Assembly (NCBI RefSeq): GCF_003852525.1
Contig: NZ_QAJL01000003.1
Span: 489,343 to 553,342 of the forward strand
DNA: 64,000 nucleotides
Direction of reading: 5' to 3'
DNA from: Pedobacter sp. KBW06
GTDB lineage: Bacteria; Bacteroidota; Bacteroidia; Sphingobacteriales; Sphingobacteriaceae
This document shows positions 1 through 9,413 of this stretch, in pieces; positions within the stretch are counted from its first letter, which is position 1, and each line of letters opens with the position of its first letter. The translations under genes were made by a program, and so were the position numbers. Below the pieces are notes generated by a model. It was not told where the DNA came from, searched no databases, and saw nothing but the letters and a program-made list of their open reading frames with translations.

Positions 1-22
1 AAAAATTATTAATCTTCCATTC

Positions 23-1744
23 TTAAAGTTCTTTTTTATAATCATCGAAAGATATTTCAGATAACACTAGTAGTTTTTCTAAAGTCTCTTTTTGTGTCCC
101 CTCCGGAGTAGCAGTATGCTGTACAAAATGTAGCCGAAATAGCTCATCAAAGCTCATGTGTCCAGCCATCAAATTTGAACTTGTCTGATTTTGGGCGAAC
201 ATCATTCTATTTTGTTCAAGATAATTGAGATAATCAATCAGCATTTGTTCCATAAAAATCATATCCCTTTGGCCCAAGGCCATATCAAGCAAGACAGAAA
301 GGTTCATCACAGTTACGGGCATGATCTCATAACGCAGATCGTGTACAGGAACTATCTTTTCAAATTGTTCATTCAAATATTCATTTACACCCGGCATACC
401 AAACATAAAATCATGATGTAATATAATAGGATATATCCTGACATTCTCCTCTCCTTCACGAAGAAATGATGCTTGATCAAAATGAAACCCACCACCAATA
501 ATGACGTTAATCTGATCTCTTAGCTGGGTAATTCCCTTTTTCTTTTTCTTTGCAGTCAGTACAAATTTTTCATCAATATACTTCTTAAGCTCTGCTACTT
601 CAGGGTAATTGGTTAGCTGCTCATTAAAAATATATGCTTTATACTCAAATAAGAAGATCATTTTACCAATTCGGATGTAACCATCAGGTACGTCTTTACT
701 GTTGTCATCAAAATGAAGCACATTAGCATTTTCATTGACGACCATCGTGAGCAAAGGTTCCAACAAGCTACGCTCCAGTGCTCCTGAAACATCAATACAG
801 TATTGGTTAAATGACAATCTTTGCTTTAAACTTGTCTTGTGATAAAGTTCAAAGAATGGCCCAAAATATTTTTTCCGCAGATAAAAATCAGGATCAATGA
901 CCATATACCCTCTTTCCGGTTGAAGATACAATGGAAATTCCTTTATGGAACGCATAGAAAAACTCGTGATACCGTTAACTTTATTTATGGTCTGTGCAAT
1001 AAGATGCTCCTGTTTGATCCCAACATTTGGCAATAGATAAGTTAATTTTCTTAGCATAGCATCCGGATCATCATTCTGGATTACCTTATTAACTTGATTA
1101 AAACTTGTCAGCAGCTGGCTTATACTCACAAATCCATTCTTATTCAGATATGCTTTTAATTCCTGATAATATTCGAGTTTCGCATGTTTTAAAAAGCAAA
1201 ACAGCTTATAAGTTTCAAAAATGATATGAGGGCGTTCACTAAATTCAAACTGCGGTAAAATAGGTTTCCAGATCAATTCATATTTTGAACTCTGGAATCC
1301 ATCTTCATGTTTCTGAAATTTGATATTTTCGTTGTCTTTTTCATTTACAATTTGGACCATTAAAAGATAAGCTCTAAAAAAATCGAACTCCATAGCTTTC
1401 CCAGAGAGAGAGTCTATTGTACGGAAATGATTCAATTCCCGAAGTATCATTTCCAACAAATAACGTCTGCCAAAAATCAAACCACTAAAATTCTCATTTT
1501 TTGTGGCTTTAAAAACAGCAAATGCTTTTTCTATACGATGAAAATCAGACATATCAAATGTTTTAGCAAGAGATTTATAAATCCTATCTTGCAATTTGAA
1601 TTTATCTTCTGGAGAATTGAGTTCGTTGATCAGTGCAATACAAACAGTTATAATAGTATCTGACGGTATTTCTTGTACAGCCACTTCATAGCTATTTAAA
1701 TCATCAAATAAATCGGCGTAATTGGGTACAGTATGATTTTGCAT
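23..1744 (-). CDS. Large protein with a probable PD-(D/E)XK nuclease core
   Basis: A 573-residue soluble protein whose family I do not recognise by name. Residues 1-310 are helix-rich and featureless to the eye. The C-terminal half carries a PD-(D/E)XK-like signature: Glu324 in a helix, Asp354 in 'PDGYIRIG', then the strand 'MIFLFEYKAY' with Glu367 and Lys369 in the E-x-K position. This is the core of restriction-endonuclease-like folds, so DNA or RNA cleavage is inferred. There is no signal peptide or membrane segment. The ATG at 1744 lies 23 bases after the DUF4145 gene, which is read in the same direction, so the two probably form an operon. No helicase, methyltransferase or specificity subunit is next to it. 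A non-catalytic defence or replication role is possible. Confidence 0.75.
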   Translation of the reverse strand: MQNHTVPNYADLFDDLNSYEVAVQEIPSDTIITVCIALINELNSPEDKFKLQDRIYKSLAKTFDMSDFHRIEKAFAVFKATKNENFSGLIFGRRYLLEMILRELNHFRTIDSLSGKAMEFDFFRAYLLMVQIVNEKDNENIKFQKHEDGFQSSKYELIWKPILPQFEFSERPHIIFETYKLFCFLKHAKLEYYQELKAYLNKNGFVSISQLLTSFNQVNKVIQNDDPDAMLRKLTYLLPNVGIKQEHLIAQTINKVNGITSFSMRSIKEFPLYLQPERGYMVIDPDFYLRKKYFGPFFELYHKTSLKQRLSFNQYCIDVSGALERSLLEPLLTMVVNENANVLHFDDNSKDVPDGYIRIGKMIFLFEYKAYIFNEQLTNYPEVAELKKYIDEKFVLTAKKKKKGITQLRDQINVIIGGGFHFDQASFLREGEENVRIYPIILHHDFMFGMPGVNEYLNEQFEKIVPVHDLRYEIMPVTVMNLSVLLDMALGQRDMIFMEQMLIDYLNYLEQNRMMFAQNQTSSNLMAGHMSFDELFRLHFVQHTATPEGTQKETLEKLLVLSEISFDDYKKEL

Positions 1745-1767
1745 ATTTTATCCTCTTATAACTTTGT

Positions 1768-2469
1768 TCATTCTTTTCCTGAATTCTTCAAATGCTCTAT
1801 CTTATCATGCAACAACTCAATCCGAGATGGCAAAACAAACAGATATTCAATAAGATAATCAAGCAAATCGATCATCAACGTTGTCACTTCCTGATCCGGC
1901 TCTCTCTCCAAATCAAAATGTGCCCCTAAATTGCCACCTTTTCTTATTGCATCTGCAATAGTCATAATCGGTTTATTGAAATCTACTTTATCTGGTAAAG
2001 CCCTGAGTCTATTAGCCAGATTTTCATTTGGCTTGCTATCTGGGACTAGCGTATGAGCAATCCCCTCAAGAACTTTCCGACATAACGTAGCCGTAGCAGA
2101 CCACTCTCCTGTATTATATACATTAATAGCTGAAGTATAAGCTCTTTTTAAAGACTCAGGTAAACTATCATTTTGATTCATTCCTTTAATTGGTATTCTA
2201 GCAGTTGCCCCAGGAATACTAAAAAGTTGTCCATTTTCTAATTTTTTAGGCTCATCCATATCCCCAAAATAGACAAATCGCACTTTCCCTTTACAGCCAG
2301 GACATGATGAAACAGTATAATTTGAAACAGTATTAAAGTTAACCTTCCATGTAAAAGGAAAATGAACATTCCTTTTACAAAATGGACACACTATATTAAC
2401 TGCTGCAGGAAGCATGTGTAAGCTATCTTGGGTTGTTCCCACATAATTTGTTCTTTCAATTGGTTCCAT
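1768..2469 (-). CDS. DUF4145 domain protein with N-terminal zinc ribbon
   Basis: A 233-residue cytoplasmic protein. Cys28-x2-Cys31 and Cys56-x2-Cys59 form a zinc ribbon. From about residue 100 a helical DUF4145 domain follows, recognisable by the 'CRKVLEGIA' helix, the 'LANRLRAL' segment and the conserved 'IRKGGNLGAHF' motif near residue 180. DUF4145 domains often occur alone or fused to restriction and defence proteins. Their biochemical role is not settled, though some related domains resemble HEPN-type helical bundles. It is the first gene of a likely two-gene minus-strand operon with the PD-(D/E)XK protein. It is divergent from the TPR-GreAB-C-PIN gene, with a 284-base shared upstream region. 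The family call is solid; the function is unknown. Confidence 0.85.
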   Translation of the reverse strand: MEPIERTNYVGTTQDSLHMLPAAVNIVCPFCKRNVHFPFTWKVNFNTVSNYTVSSCPGCKGKVRFVYFGDMDEPKKLENGQLFSIPGATARIPIKGMNQNDSLPESLKRAYTSAINVYNTGEWSATATLCRKVLEGIAHTLVPDSKPNENLANRLRALPDKVDFNKPIMTIADAIRKGGNLGAHFDLEREPDQEVTTLMIDLLDYLIEYLFVLPSRIELLHDKIEHLKNSGKE

Positions 2470-2753
2470 ATAAAGCGTTGATCTAAATTATAAAGATATG
2501 CTTTTTGATTTACTCATCCCCCCAAGCTTACTTACTGAAAATGCGATTAAAAGAGATTTGAGTTTTTTTGTTATAAATTAAAGCCTCACTGAAGTTACTA
2601 TGTACCTTGAGATCTTGAGCTATTAGAATTGATGATATTTAACCATCATCACTAGGAGCTTTACAAGCCGTCGGAGAAATGTGATTAATTATTTTTGTTC
2701 CTCAGCTAGATTGTATTCATCTTAGTGCAACTTTATATAAACCGCATCTCAAT
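2470..2753. promoter_or_regulatory. Divergent intergenic region
   Basis: A 284-base AT-rich spacer between the minus-strand DUF4145 gene and the plus-strand TPR-GreAB-C-PIN gene. It must hold both promoters. I see no clean TAnnTTTG element with correct spacing, and no repeat or small gene that I can support. Confidence 0.4.
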
Positions 2754-5700
2754 ATGTTATTGACTACTATTTTTGCTGGTCTTGCCAGCTTTTTACCTGA
2801 GGCACTTGCCGGATATTTTCTTGGTAAGGGGATGGACAAATTCCTTAATTCAGATACATATTTAAAAGATGAATTGCAGGATGTTATACAGGAGACGATC
2901 ACTGAATATGCGGAGGCAGACGCACGTAATTATGGCCGGAAGCTTCCATTTTACCATTCTGTAGGTATTCTGGAAGGTCTGCTTAAATTTCGAGTGATGT
3001 CTCCCGGCGATTATGATATTAGCTTATTATTACTGGCAATGGAAAATGAACCTGATATTGTACTTCCAACAGCAGTTGAACTGGATACCTTTTATTCCCT
3101 TTTTATGAATAAAATCGCTCAGTCCGAATCTTTGCGTAAACTGGAGATCAAAGAAGGATATAGTCAGGAGGTATATAATGTTTCCCAGATGATCAGGGAA
3201 CTCACGGCGCGTATTGATAACCTTGCTCAATTATATACCGGTGATCTGGAAGTGCAATGGAAGGATCGTGTAGATACCTATGTAAAAACGTTGCAGGACT
3301 TTAAACCTGCCACCGCCTTAAAGTTATTAGAGAGCCTGGAGAATAGTTTACAAACCAGTTCTAAACGACCGGAACCGCCATTCATGGCATTTCTGGAGTT
3401 TCAGAAAGGACAATGCTTGGGATTTCTGGGACGTACGAATGATATGCACAAAGCAAAACTTAAAGCTTATGGAATGCAGCCCAGTAATATTCTGTATGCG
3501 CAGTCCGCTGCTATTTGCCTGTATAGGATGAAAGATACGGCTGAACTTAACAAAGTTATCGCAGAGATTTTTGCACTGGAGGCTTATAATCCGGTAGGTT
3601 GGGCTATTAAAACCCTTACTGTTGCAGCTCAGGACTTCAACCGTAGTTTCGAAGCCGTTCCTATATTTGTGCGAAATGACATTACTTTTCGTCGTGTCTT
3701 ATATAATGAAGCTGATCAGGAACTAGAAGCGACCCTTGAGGACGATAACTTATTGCCTAGCTGTTTGAACTATCAGGAAAAGGAACTGACTATTGATGGA
3801 TATAATGAGGCGATCTTCTGGATCAATGCTGCACTTAAGGAGATTTTCCGTGTGTATTTTGTCAATTACTATGAAAATAATCAGGTACACCGGGCAGAAA
3901 TGACTAAGCTAAACGTTATGTTATCACGGCTTCTTGAAAAGGTCTCAGGATCAGAGCTCGCTGGTAACTTTGAGCGTATGGAGTTCTTGCTCATTTTTAC
4001 ACAGTTTAGCTTATCTGGAGATCAGCAGAAGGCAGAAGAGTTAGAAGCTTTCTATCAGCGTATGTCGGATAAACAGGAGATTTTTGCTATTCAGACTGCA
4101 AACGCATTGCAACTTAGTAGTTTGGAGGAACGTGCAATAAATGTGCTGGAAAGCAAGCCTGAATTGAGTCCGGAGGCACTGTTGTTATTGCTTTTCACCT
4201 ATCAAAAGAAAGACGACATGTCTGGCTACTGTGGAGCATCTAAGCGATTTGCTAAATCAATACAGGTTTTTGAGAACAAATATTTAATACTGTATCTCAA
4301 TTTGATAGTCGAACTCAGTCTACATGGACAGATTGGAAATTTCGTAAAAGAGGACTTTCTAGCAGATAAAACGTTTGGTAATGCGGAAGATGAAAAAATG
4401 GTAAATGCGGTGGTTGCACTAATTTTTGGTGATAGAGATCTAAAAGCAAATACCTACCTGGAGCACGTAGCTTTAACATCTGATGATGCTGTATTGGTCG
4501 ATCTTTTAGGTTCGGTGTTTTTTGCGGCTGAGGTTTATGAATCAGCGCTGAATATCCTGGCAAGAAATCTTGAAGGAAAATCAGCTGGAAGAACCTTGTA
4601 TCAATACATTCATGCCCATAGTAAAACAGGTAAAGATTATAAGGAACTGTTGTCATTGCTGGAAAACTGGCGGCTCAATTTACCATTTAGCTCTCAATTT
4701 TGCAGGCTTGAGGCACAACTAAGACAGGAACTAGTAGAATGGAAGACAGTCGCGGAAATTGGTAGATATTATCTGGAGAATATACCTGAGGATTCTGCAA
4801 TGCTTGCTTCCTATGTGCACGCCCTGCACTTGCTTAATAATGCGGAATCCATTTTGGAAATTTCTAGGGTACCTGAGCGTGCAAAGCTGGTGGAGTTCCG
4901 CAGGCCGGAAGAGTTGATTTCAGTTTGTCAGATCTTATTTCTGCATGGAATGCAGCAGGAGGCGTTTGAATTACTATACCCGCAGGCGCTGTATCCTAAC
5001 GCCATAAAAGTTCGGGGGGCATATACGAATCTGGTTCTACAACGAAATGATGTTCTGCCTTTTTTTATAGAGTATGATGTGGTGGAGCGGGGCCATTTTG
5101 TCAAATATGTCCGGGAGGGAATTACCCATTATACTGAGCTTGATGATCAAGCACTTTCACATCCCGTATATAAATTGTTCCTGGGAAAAGCAAAGGACGA
5201 GGCTATAACGGTACCCAGAAAATTAGTGAACATTATAGATACTTTTACTATCAAACGGATCATGAACAAATATCTAGCTTTGTTTGATGAAATTCTCAAT
5301 CAATCTAAGGAAGACCCCCATGCGGGTCTTCCATTTACGACCTTAGACTTTAATGAATTTGGGCCTGATGGCTTCATTGGCATGATGCAGTCCATGTTCG
5401 GTGAGCGGAACCAGATTACTAAACAGACAAGTGATGCTCAGTTTAATGCCTATTATGATGGGAGTTTATCCTTATCCGAATTGGTGTCCATTCAATATGA
5501 TCAAAACTATGTCCTCGGTTATTACAGCTTGGTCCGGTACCATAAGGGTATCAGTACAGTAAAACAACATGCGTTTAATCAGCATACTTTAAGTGAAGAT
5601 AACCGAATTGTTATCGATTACAGCAGCTTGTTGATGCTTTACCAGATCTCCTTATTTCATCAGTACGATTTCAAACAGAAGTTTATCTTGTCCAGATATA

Positions 5701-6500
5701 TTGCTGAGCGGATCAAGTTTGAGTTGAGTACGATCCAATATAAAGCAGATCGTTTCGGGGCAGCAGGGCCAGATTTAGGGCGTACTGCAATCAATGATAA
5801 TTCTTTTGATTTTTTGAAAGACCAGGAAACTTACTTACAGGGACTTATTGCCTGGATCGATCAGCATTGCGAGGTGGAGTTATCGGATAACACTATTGAA
5901 TTTATTAAGAAAGCCGGAGTAACGGTTGGAGAAAATGAAGTCTTGGATGCAGCGATGAGTACGTTCTTATTGGTTACTGATAATGATAACAGGGTTTTAG
6001 TTACTGATGATAGTTTTTCGATTCGCATGAGCCTCTTACCACTTAACCGTTTGGTTAGTATGGAACATTATCTGAAATCGATGCATACTTTAAAAACGAC
6101 AGTATTGGATGAACTGGTCAGGAACAGGTACATCCGGTATTCACCTACTGCTGGACAGCTTGATGTAGAATATGTAAAAAAAATAGCCGGGCAGTACTCC
6201 CATTATTCCCTGATAATTGAAGGTCTTTCTCTAGTGAACTCCCGGATTAATTTAGATACGGCTATCAAGCATATGAAAGATATCGCATTGAAGCCAGTGT
6301 TGACCAATGAGCAGGTTGTAGCTGCACTTTCTGTAGTTTTTGTCAACATATTAAAAGAATGCACATCTACCGTTGTCGAGTTGGTCGGTCAGAAGACTTA
6401 TCTGGATTTTGCTTTATTAGGTGGAAGACAAGATGATGTTGCCTTAGCTTTTGAAGACGCACGTCAGATCATTTTTGGGATTCATAACTACGAGTCCTAA
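2754..6500 (+). CDS. TPR-GreAB-C-PIN type conflict-system protein
   Basis: A 1248-residue multidomain protein. Residues 1-30 are hydrophobic and glycine-rich, possibly membrane-associating. Residues about 160-760 are helical-repeat (TPR-like), with repeated A/L/Y helix pairs. At residues about 765-840 'SHPVYKLFLGKAKDEAITV' matches the C-terminal FKBP-like domain of GreA/GreB. Residues about 950-1105 form a PIN-type nuclease domain, with Asp955 in 'IVIDYSSLL' and the 'VLVTDD' motif (Asp1085-Asp1086). This order matches a family described in surveys of bacterial conflict systems as TPR-GreAB-C-PIN; I recall this and did not search. It probably senses an intruder or stress through the TPRs, binds RNA polymerase or a nucleic acid through the Gre-like domain, and cleaves RNA through PIN. 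It is transcribed alone, divergent from the DUF4145 operon. No signs of decay. Confidence 0.82.
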   Translation: MLLTTIFAGLASFLPEALAGYFLGKGMDKFLNSDTYLKDELQDVIQETITEYAEADARNYGRKLPFYHSVGILEGLLKFRVMSPGDYDISLLLLAMENEPDIVLPTAVELDTFYSLFMNKIAQSESLRKLEIKEGYSQEVYNVSQMIRELTARIDNLAQLYTGDLEVQWKDRVDTYVKTLQDFKPATALKLLESLENSLQTSSKRPEPPFMAFLEFQKGQCLGFLGRTNDMHKAKLKAYGMQPSNILYAQSAAICLYRMKDTAELNKVIAEIFALEAYNPVGWAIKTLTVAAQDFNRSFEAVPIFVRNDITFRRVLYNEADQELEATLEDDNLLPSCLNYQEKELTIDGYNEAIFWINAALKEIFRVYFVNYYENNQVHRAEMTKLNVMLSRLLEKVSGSELAGNFERMEFLLIFTQFSLSGDQQKAEELEAFYQRMSDKQEIFAIQTANALQLSSLEERAINVLESKPELSPEALLLLLFTYQKKDDMSGYCGASKRFAKSIQVFENKYLILYLNLIVELSLHGQIGNFVKEDFLADKTFGNAEDEKMVNAVVALIFGDRDLKANTYLEHVALTSDDAVLVDLLGSVFFAAEVYESALNILARNLEGKSAGRTLYQYIHAHSKTGKDYKELLSLLENWRLNLPFSSQFCRLEAQLRQELVEWKTVAEIGRYYLENIPEDSAMLASYVHALHLLNNAESILEISRVPERAKLVEFRRPEELISVCQILFLHGMQQEAFELLYPQALYPNAIKVRGAYTNLVLQRNDVLPFFIEYDVVERGHFVKYVREGITHYTELDDQALSHPVYKLFLGKAKDEAITVPRKLVNIIDTFTIKRIMNKYLALFDEILNQSKEDPHAGLPFTTLDFNEFGPDGFIGMMQSMFGERNQITKQTSDAQFNAYYDGSLSLSELVSIQYDQNYVLGYYSLVRYHKGISTVKQHAFNQHTLSEDNRIVIDYSSLLMLYQISLFHQYDFKQKFILSRYIAERIKFELSTIQYKADRFGAAGPDLGRTAINDNSFDFLKDQETYLQGLIAWIDQHCEVELSDNTIEFIKKAGVTVGENEVLDAAMSTFLLVTDNDNRVLVTDDSFSIRMSLLPLNRLVSMEHYLKSMHTLKTTVLDELVRNRYIRYSPTAGQLDVEYVKKIAGQYSHYSLIIEGLSLVNSRINLDTAIKHMKDIALKPVLTNEQVVAALSVVFVNILKECTSTVVELVGQKTYLDFALLGGRQDDVALAFEDARQIIFGIHNYES

Positions 6501-6581
6501 AAAACAGGTATTAGTGTAATATACATCTAGTTTAAAGGTGCGGACGATTTTGATATTGCATAGGCTACAAGATTTAACACG

Positions 6582-6728
6582 CTAATTATCAAATACATAT
6601 TCACTGCACCAGTTCAATTTCCCTTTCGTTGGCTGTTCCACAGCAAAACCTGATAGTTCTGTTTTGACCTTGGATTTCATATCAATGGGAACATAATAGA
6701 ATCTATAAATATATCCTGGCAAGCGCAT
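6582..6728 (-). pseudogene. Short orphan coding fragment (48 codons)
   Basis: Within the 403-base gap between 6500 and 6904, an ATG at 6728 opens a 48-codon minus-strand frame ending in TAG at 6582-6584. The composition looks protein-like, with segments such as 'YIYRFYYVPIDMKS' and 'TKGKLNWCSEYVFDN'. The frame stays open upstream of the ATG until a TGA about 14 codons earlier, and there is no convincing ribosome binding site. I read it as the C-terminal remnant of a lost gene, or possibly a very small real gene. The rest of this gap shows nothing else that I can support. Confidence 0.3.
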
Positions 6729-6903
6729 ATTAGTCCGGATACCAGAGAAAGCTGAAGAGTTGGTAAAAATTCAGTATAAAACGGACACAAAATCTTAATT
6801 CGGATGGCAAGATTTCCAGTGCTCGGATACATGCTGGTGCAGGCGGCGCAGTAAGAAGCCCAAACCTGCATGTATTAAAAATTAGCATAAGGTACCCAAC
6901 TCA

Positions 6904-8301
6904 TCAGTTATTTTTCTTTAGTGCAATTGTCAATGTATATTTATGCTCCACCAATGAATGATATTTAAGTTCAACACCAATACTCCCAAGTACCCATTTT
7001 CTGGTAAACAGTTCATCTGTATATTCAGTGGTATTGTGATAGTCCAAGGTAAGTTTACCTTCCTGATCTGCACCAAAAAGATCTATTGCCCGTTTAATAA
7101 GCTGTGTCTTTTCGCTAAGGCTTGGTTCTGCAAGTGAATTAACAATGGGTCGGAACAAGACAAATTCAGTTCTTTCAGGATAATTGATCTGGAGTACTGC
7201 ATCAAAAAAATCAAGATAAACACAATTCGCAACTAACCTGAAAATACAGACATCATTGAGTGTTTCAGCAGGCCCCCTTTCTCCAAATTCGATATCATAC
7301 TTCAACTTATCGAAAAAAGAATCCAAATCATCTGCAGATTCACCATAGATTTCCGAATAATGCTGATTGAATTCAGCTACCGACATCACCTTGGTTTTCT
7401 TATCAAATAACTTAAACATTGCTCTTGATTTCTCGAGGGTTGAATTGTCATCAGTAATGAAATAATCACAGTAGGAACCAAAGTAAGCATGAAAACTATC
7501 ATTCTGAACATTTCCGAAAGTATTCTTTTTCGTGATCTTATCCTTACTGATTCCCAATACATCAAGCATATTATATGCTAGGACAAAGAAATCATAATCC
7601 GGGATTTTACTTTTATCTGAATGATACATCGTATCACGGATATATTCTAAATAAGTTTTTTGGAATGGCGTATTCTTGAATGCTTCATTGAAGTCTTCAT
7701 TAATTGTAATCTTTCCATTGTTTAAGCCCTGATCCACCATCGCTCTTAGTTCCTTATAAAGACCACCGTTGAGATGAAGATTTTGAGAGAAAGCCGTTGC
7801 AGCCTTCATCTGATCCAATAACGTTGCTTCCGGTTTATCCTTAGGAAGAAAGGCGGACAACATTTTCATTTGATCTTCAGGAATATTACCAGGAGGCCCA
7901 TGGTCTGCATCTAAAGAGATAGCAGGTATACTACGGTACAAATACTGTTCGCCAGCAATTTCAGGATCTTCAGAAGGCGTAAAGAAATTCAACAGCTCCT
8001 CAAACTCATTTGGATTATCGCCATCAAAAACCATTCTAGGGCTGGCAAGATAAAATGAAGTTTTTTTTATTATTGGGTCATAAGCAATGTAGTTATCTCC
8101 TACATAACATTCCATAAATTCAAAATCGAGGTATTTCATATCTGATAAATCTTTTCTTTTATCCCTGATATGAGCTATCGAGAAATAAAAGCTAAGCCTG
8201 TTTTTGTGCTCATCAATCAATTTCAACAATACCTGATATTTTAACTGTTCAGCCTTTCTAAGGTTGCTGAATACATTGGTATCAAAATAAATTCTAGGCA
8301 T
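6904..8301 (-). CDS. PIN-domain nuclease-like protein with long insertion
   Basis: A 465-residue cytoplasmic protein. It opens with a PIN motif, 'RIYFDTNVFSNLRK' (Asp7), then 'SIAHIRD' near residue 41. The third acidic cluster lies at residues 267-285, 'NDSFHAYF' and 'CDYFITDDNS' (Asp284-Asp285), the usual PIN C-terminal motif. The roughly 200 residues between these parts are an insertion far larger than in VapC toxins (about 130 residues in total). A C-terminal region of about 145 residues (320-465) is of unknown fold. The inferred activity is Mg-dependent RNA cleavage. Its ATG follows the stop of the PD-(D/E)XK gene by 11 bases, so the pair is an operon with a nuclease-like domain on each protein. 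There is no antitoxin-sized partner, which argues against an ordinary VapBC pair. Confidence 0.8.
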   Translation of the reverse strand: MPRIYFDTNVFSNLRKAEQLKYQVLLKLIDEHKNRLSFYFSIAHIRDKRKDLSDMKYLDFEFMECYVGDNYIAYDPIIKKTSFYLASPRMVFDGDNPNEFEELLNFFTPSEDPEIAGEQYLYRSIPAISLDADHGPPGNIPEDQMKMLSAFLPKDKPEATLLDQMKAATAFSQNLHLNGGLYKELRAMVDQGLNNGKITINEDFNEAFKNTPFQKTYLEYIRDTMYHSDKSKIPDYDFFVLAYNMLDVLGISKDKITKKNTFGNVQNDSFHAYFGSYCDYFITDDNSTLEKSRAMFKLFDKKTKVMSVAEFNQHYSEIYGESADDLDSFFDKLKYDIEFGERGPAETLNDVCIFRLVANCVYLDFFDAVLQINYPERTEFVLFRPIVNSLAEPSLSEKTQLIKRAIDLFGADQEGKLTLDYHNTTEYTDELFTRKWVLGSIGVELKYHSLVEHKYTLTIALKKNN

Positions 8302-8312
8302 AGGTACTTCGT

Positions 8313-9353
8313 TTACTCCTTTTTAGCCAATTGTTCGTCTTCATCATCCAAACTACCCCATAGATTAACTCCCGGGTGATCCTCTTCAAATTTTTTAAAA
8401 AACTCTTCTGATTCCTTTTCTTTACTGGCAATAATATCAAATATTTCCTGATCAGGGTTAATAACCCTATCCAGGTAATCAAATAAATCAGCTAAACCTT
8501 TGTTGCTTTTATCATGGTGTATAACCAAAATACTATTAGGGCATTGATTTCTCGCGAGGTTGGATAAAACAAACCACAGATCATCACTGTACGTATTTAA
8601 ACTAGATTGGAGATGATCCTTTTCCATAGTGAAAACAAAATTCCTGATCAAATCCATATTGTACTTAAAAAGGTCACTACCCGGCTTACTGTTGATTATC
8701 AAATAAGGTTCACATGTGGAAATATTCTCAATATCATCTGACAATTTGATCGCCTCAATATCTACATCTTCCCTGATACGGTACAATTGTGCAGTAGTAA
8801 TAATTATTGGAATGTAATAGAATGAAGTCGTTTTAAAACAAGCATATTTTTGTCTACCGGACTGGCTTTCTATGGCTTCAACAATTTTCCCTGCCATTGC
8901 ATAGGACAGCTGATTAATTGCCTGAGTAATCGTTTTTGGATTTGGTCCATCCGTGGTTAATTCAATTCCCTTGCTACAAAGTGGCCCAAAACTAACCGGG
9001 AACTTAATCTCTGGCTCACAATCTTCCATGAAATGATTGATGAGATGCATAAATGAAGTTTCCTCAATAAAATCCGGGGAATTATAACTATCAGGAAGAA
9101 AAATCCATTTGGTACTTTCGTGTCTGTACTTACACTCGATCATTAAATCCATATAATGATTACCGTTGATGTAAGTACTATCAATATCATAAGAAAACTC
9201 CGTATCTACGTTATTTTCATTGCTCCTGAGATAAGTATATTCCATTTTGCTAATGCAATGCTTGGAATCCAAAAATTTGCTAACTTCAAACTCAAGCGGA
9301 AGACCACTTTTCAACAGATGGTCTTTCCAGGAAGTTTTTTTTGATTTGTCCAT
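8313..9353 (-). CDS. Restriction-endonuclease-like (PD-(D/E)XK) protein
   Basis: A 346-residue protein with the core of a restriction-endonuclease fold near the N terminus. 'GLPLEFEVSKFL' (Glu21/Glu23) is followed by an acidic strand around Asp56-Asp58 and then 'YMDLMIECKYRHES', with Glu73 and Lys75 forming E-x-K. The remaining 260 residues are unknown and end in an acidic tail ('DDEDEQLAKKE'). No methyltransferase is nearby, so a classical restriction-modification role is unlikely from context. The ATG at 9353 has an untranslated stretch of about 60 bases before the next minus-strand gene, so it probably leads its own two-gene operon with the downstream PIN protein. Target and cofactor partners cannot be read from the sequence. 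Confidence 0.78.
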   Translation of the reverse strand: MDKSKKTSWKDHLLKSGLPLEFEVSKFLDSKHCISKMEYTYLRSNENNVDTEFSYDIDSTYINGNHYMDLMIECKYRHESTKWIFLPDSYNSPDFIEETSFMHLINHFMEDCEPEIKFPVSFGPLCSKGIELTTDGPNPKTITQAINQLSYAMAGKIVEAIESQSGRQKYACFKTTSFYYIPIIITTAQLYRIREDVDIEAIKLSDDIENISTCEPYLIINSKPGSDLFKYNMDLIRNFVFTMEKDHLQSSLNTYSDDLWFVLSNLARNQCPNSILVIHHDKSNKGLADLFDYLDRVINPDQEIFDIIASKEKESEEFFKKFEEDHPGVNLWGSLDDEDEQLAKKE

Positions 9354-9413
9354 ACTAACAAATAATGGGGTAAATTTTTAATGATTTAATTAATTTACAA
9401 GTTAAAACAAGCC

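Noticed and set aside
6677-6871. 64-residue minus-strand frame in the gap after the TPR-GreAB-C-PIN gene
   Set aside because: The composition is odd (many Cys and Ser) and it overlaps the better-looking 48-codon fragment in another frame.
6904-9353. Ordinary VapBC toxin-antitoxin pair
   Set aside because: The PIN protein is 465 residues and its partner 346 residues with a nuclease core, so neither fits VapB or VapC size or layout.
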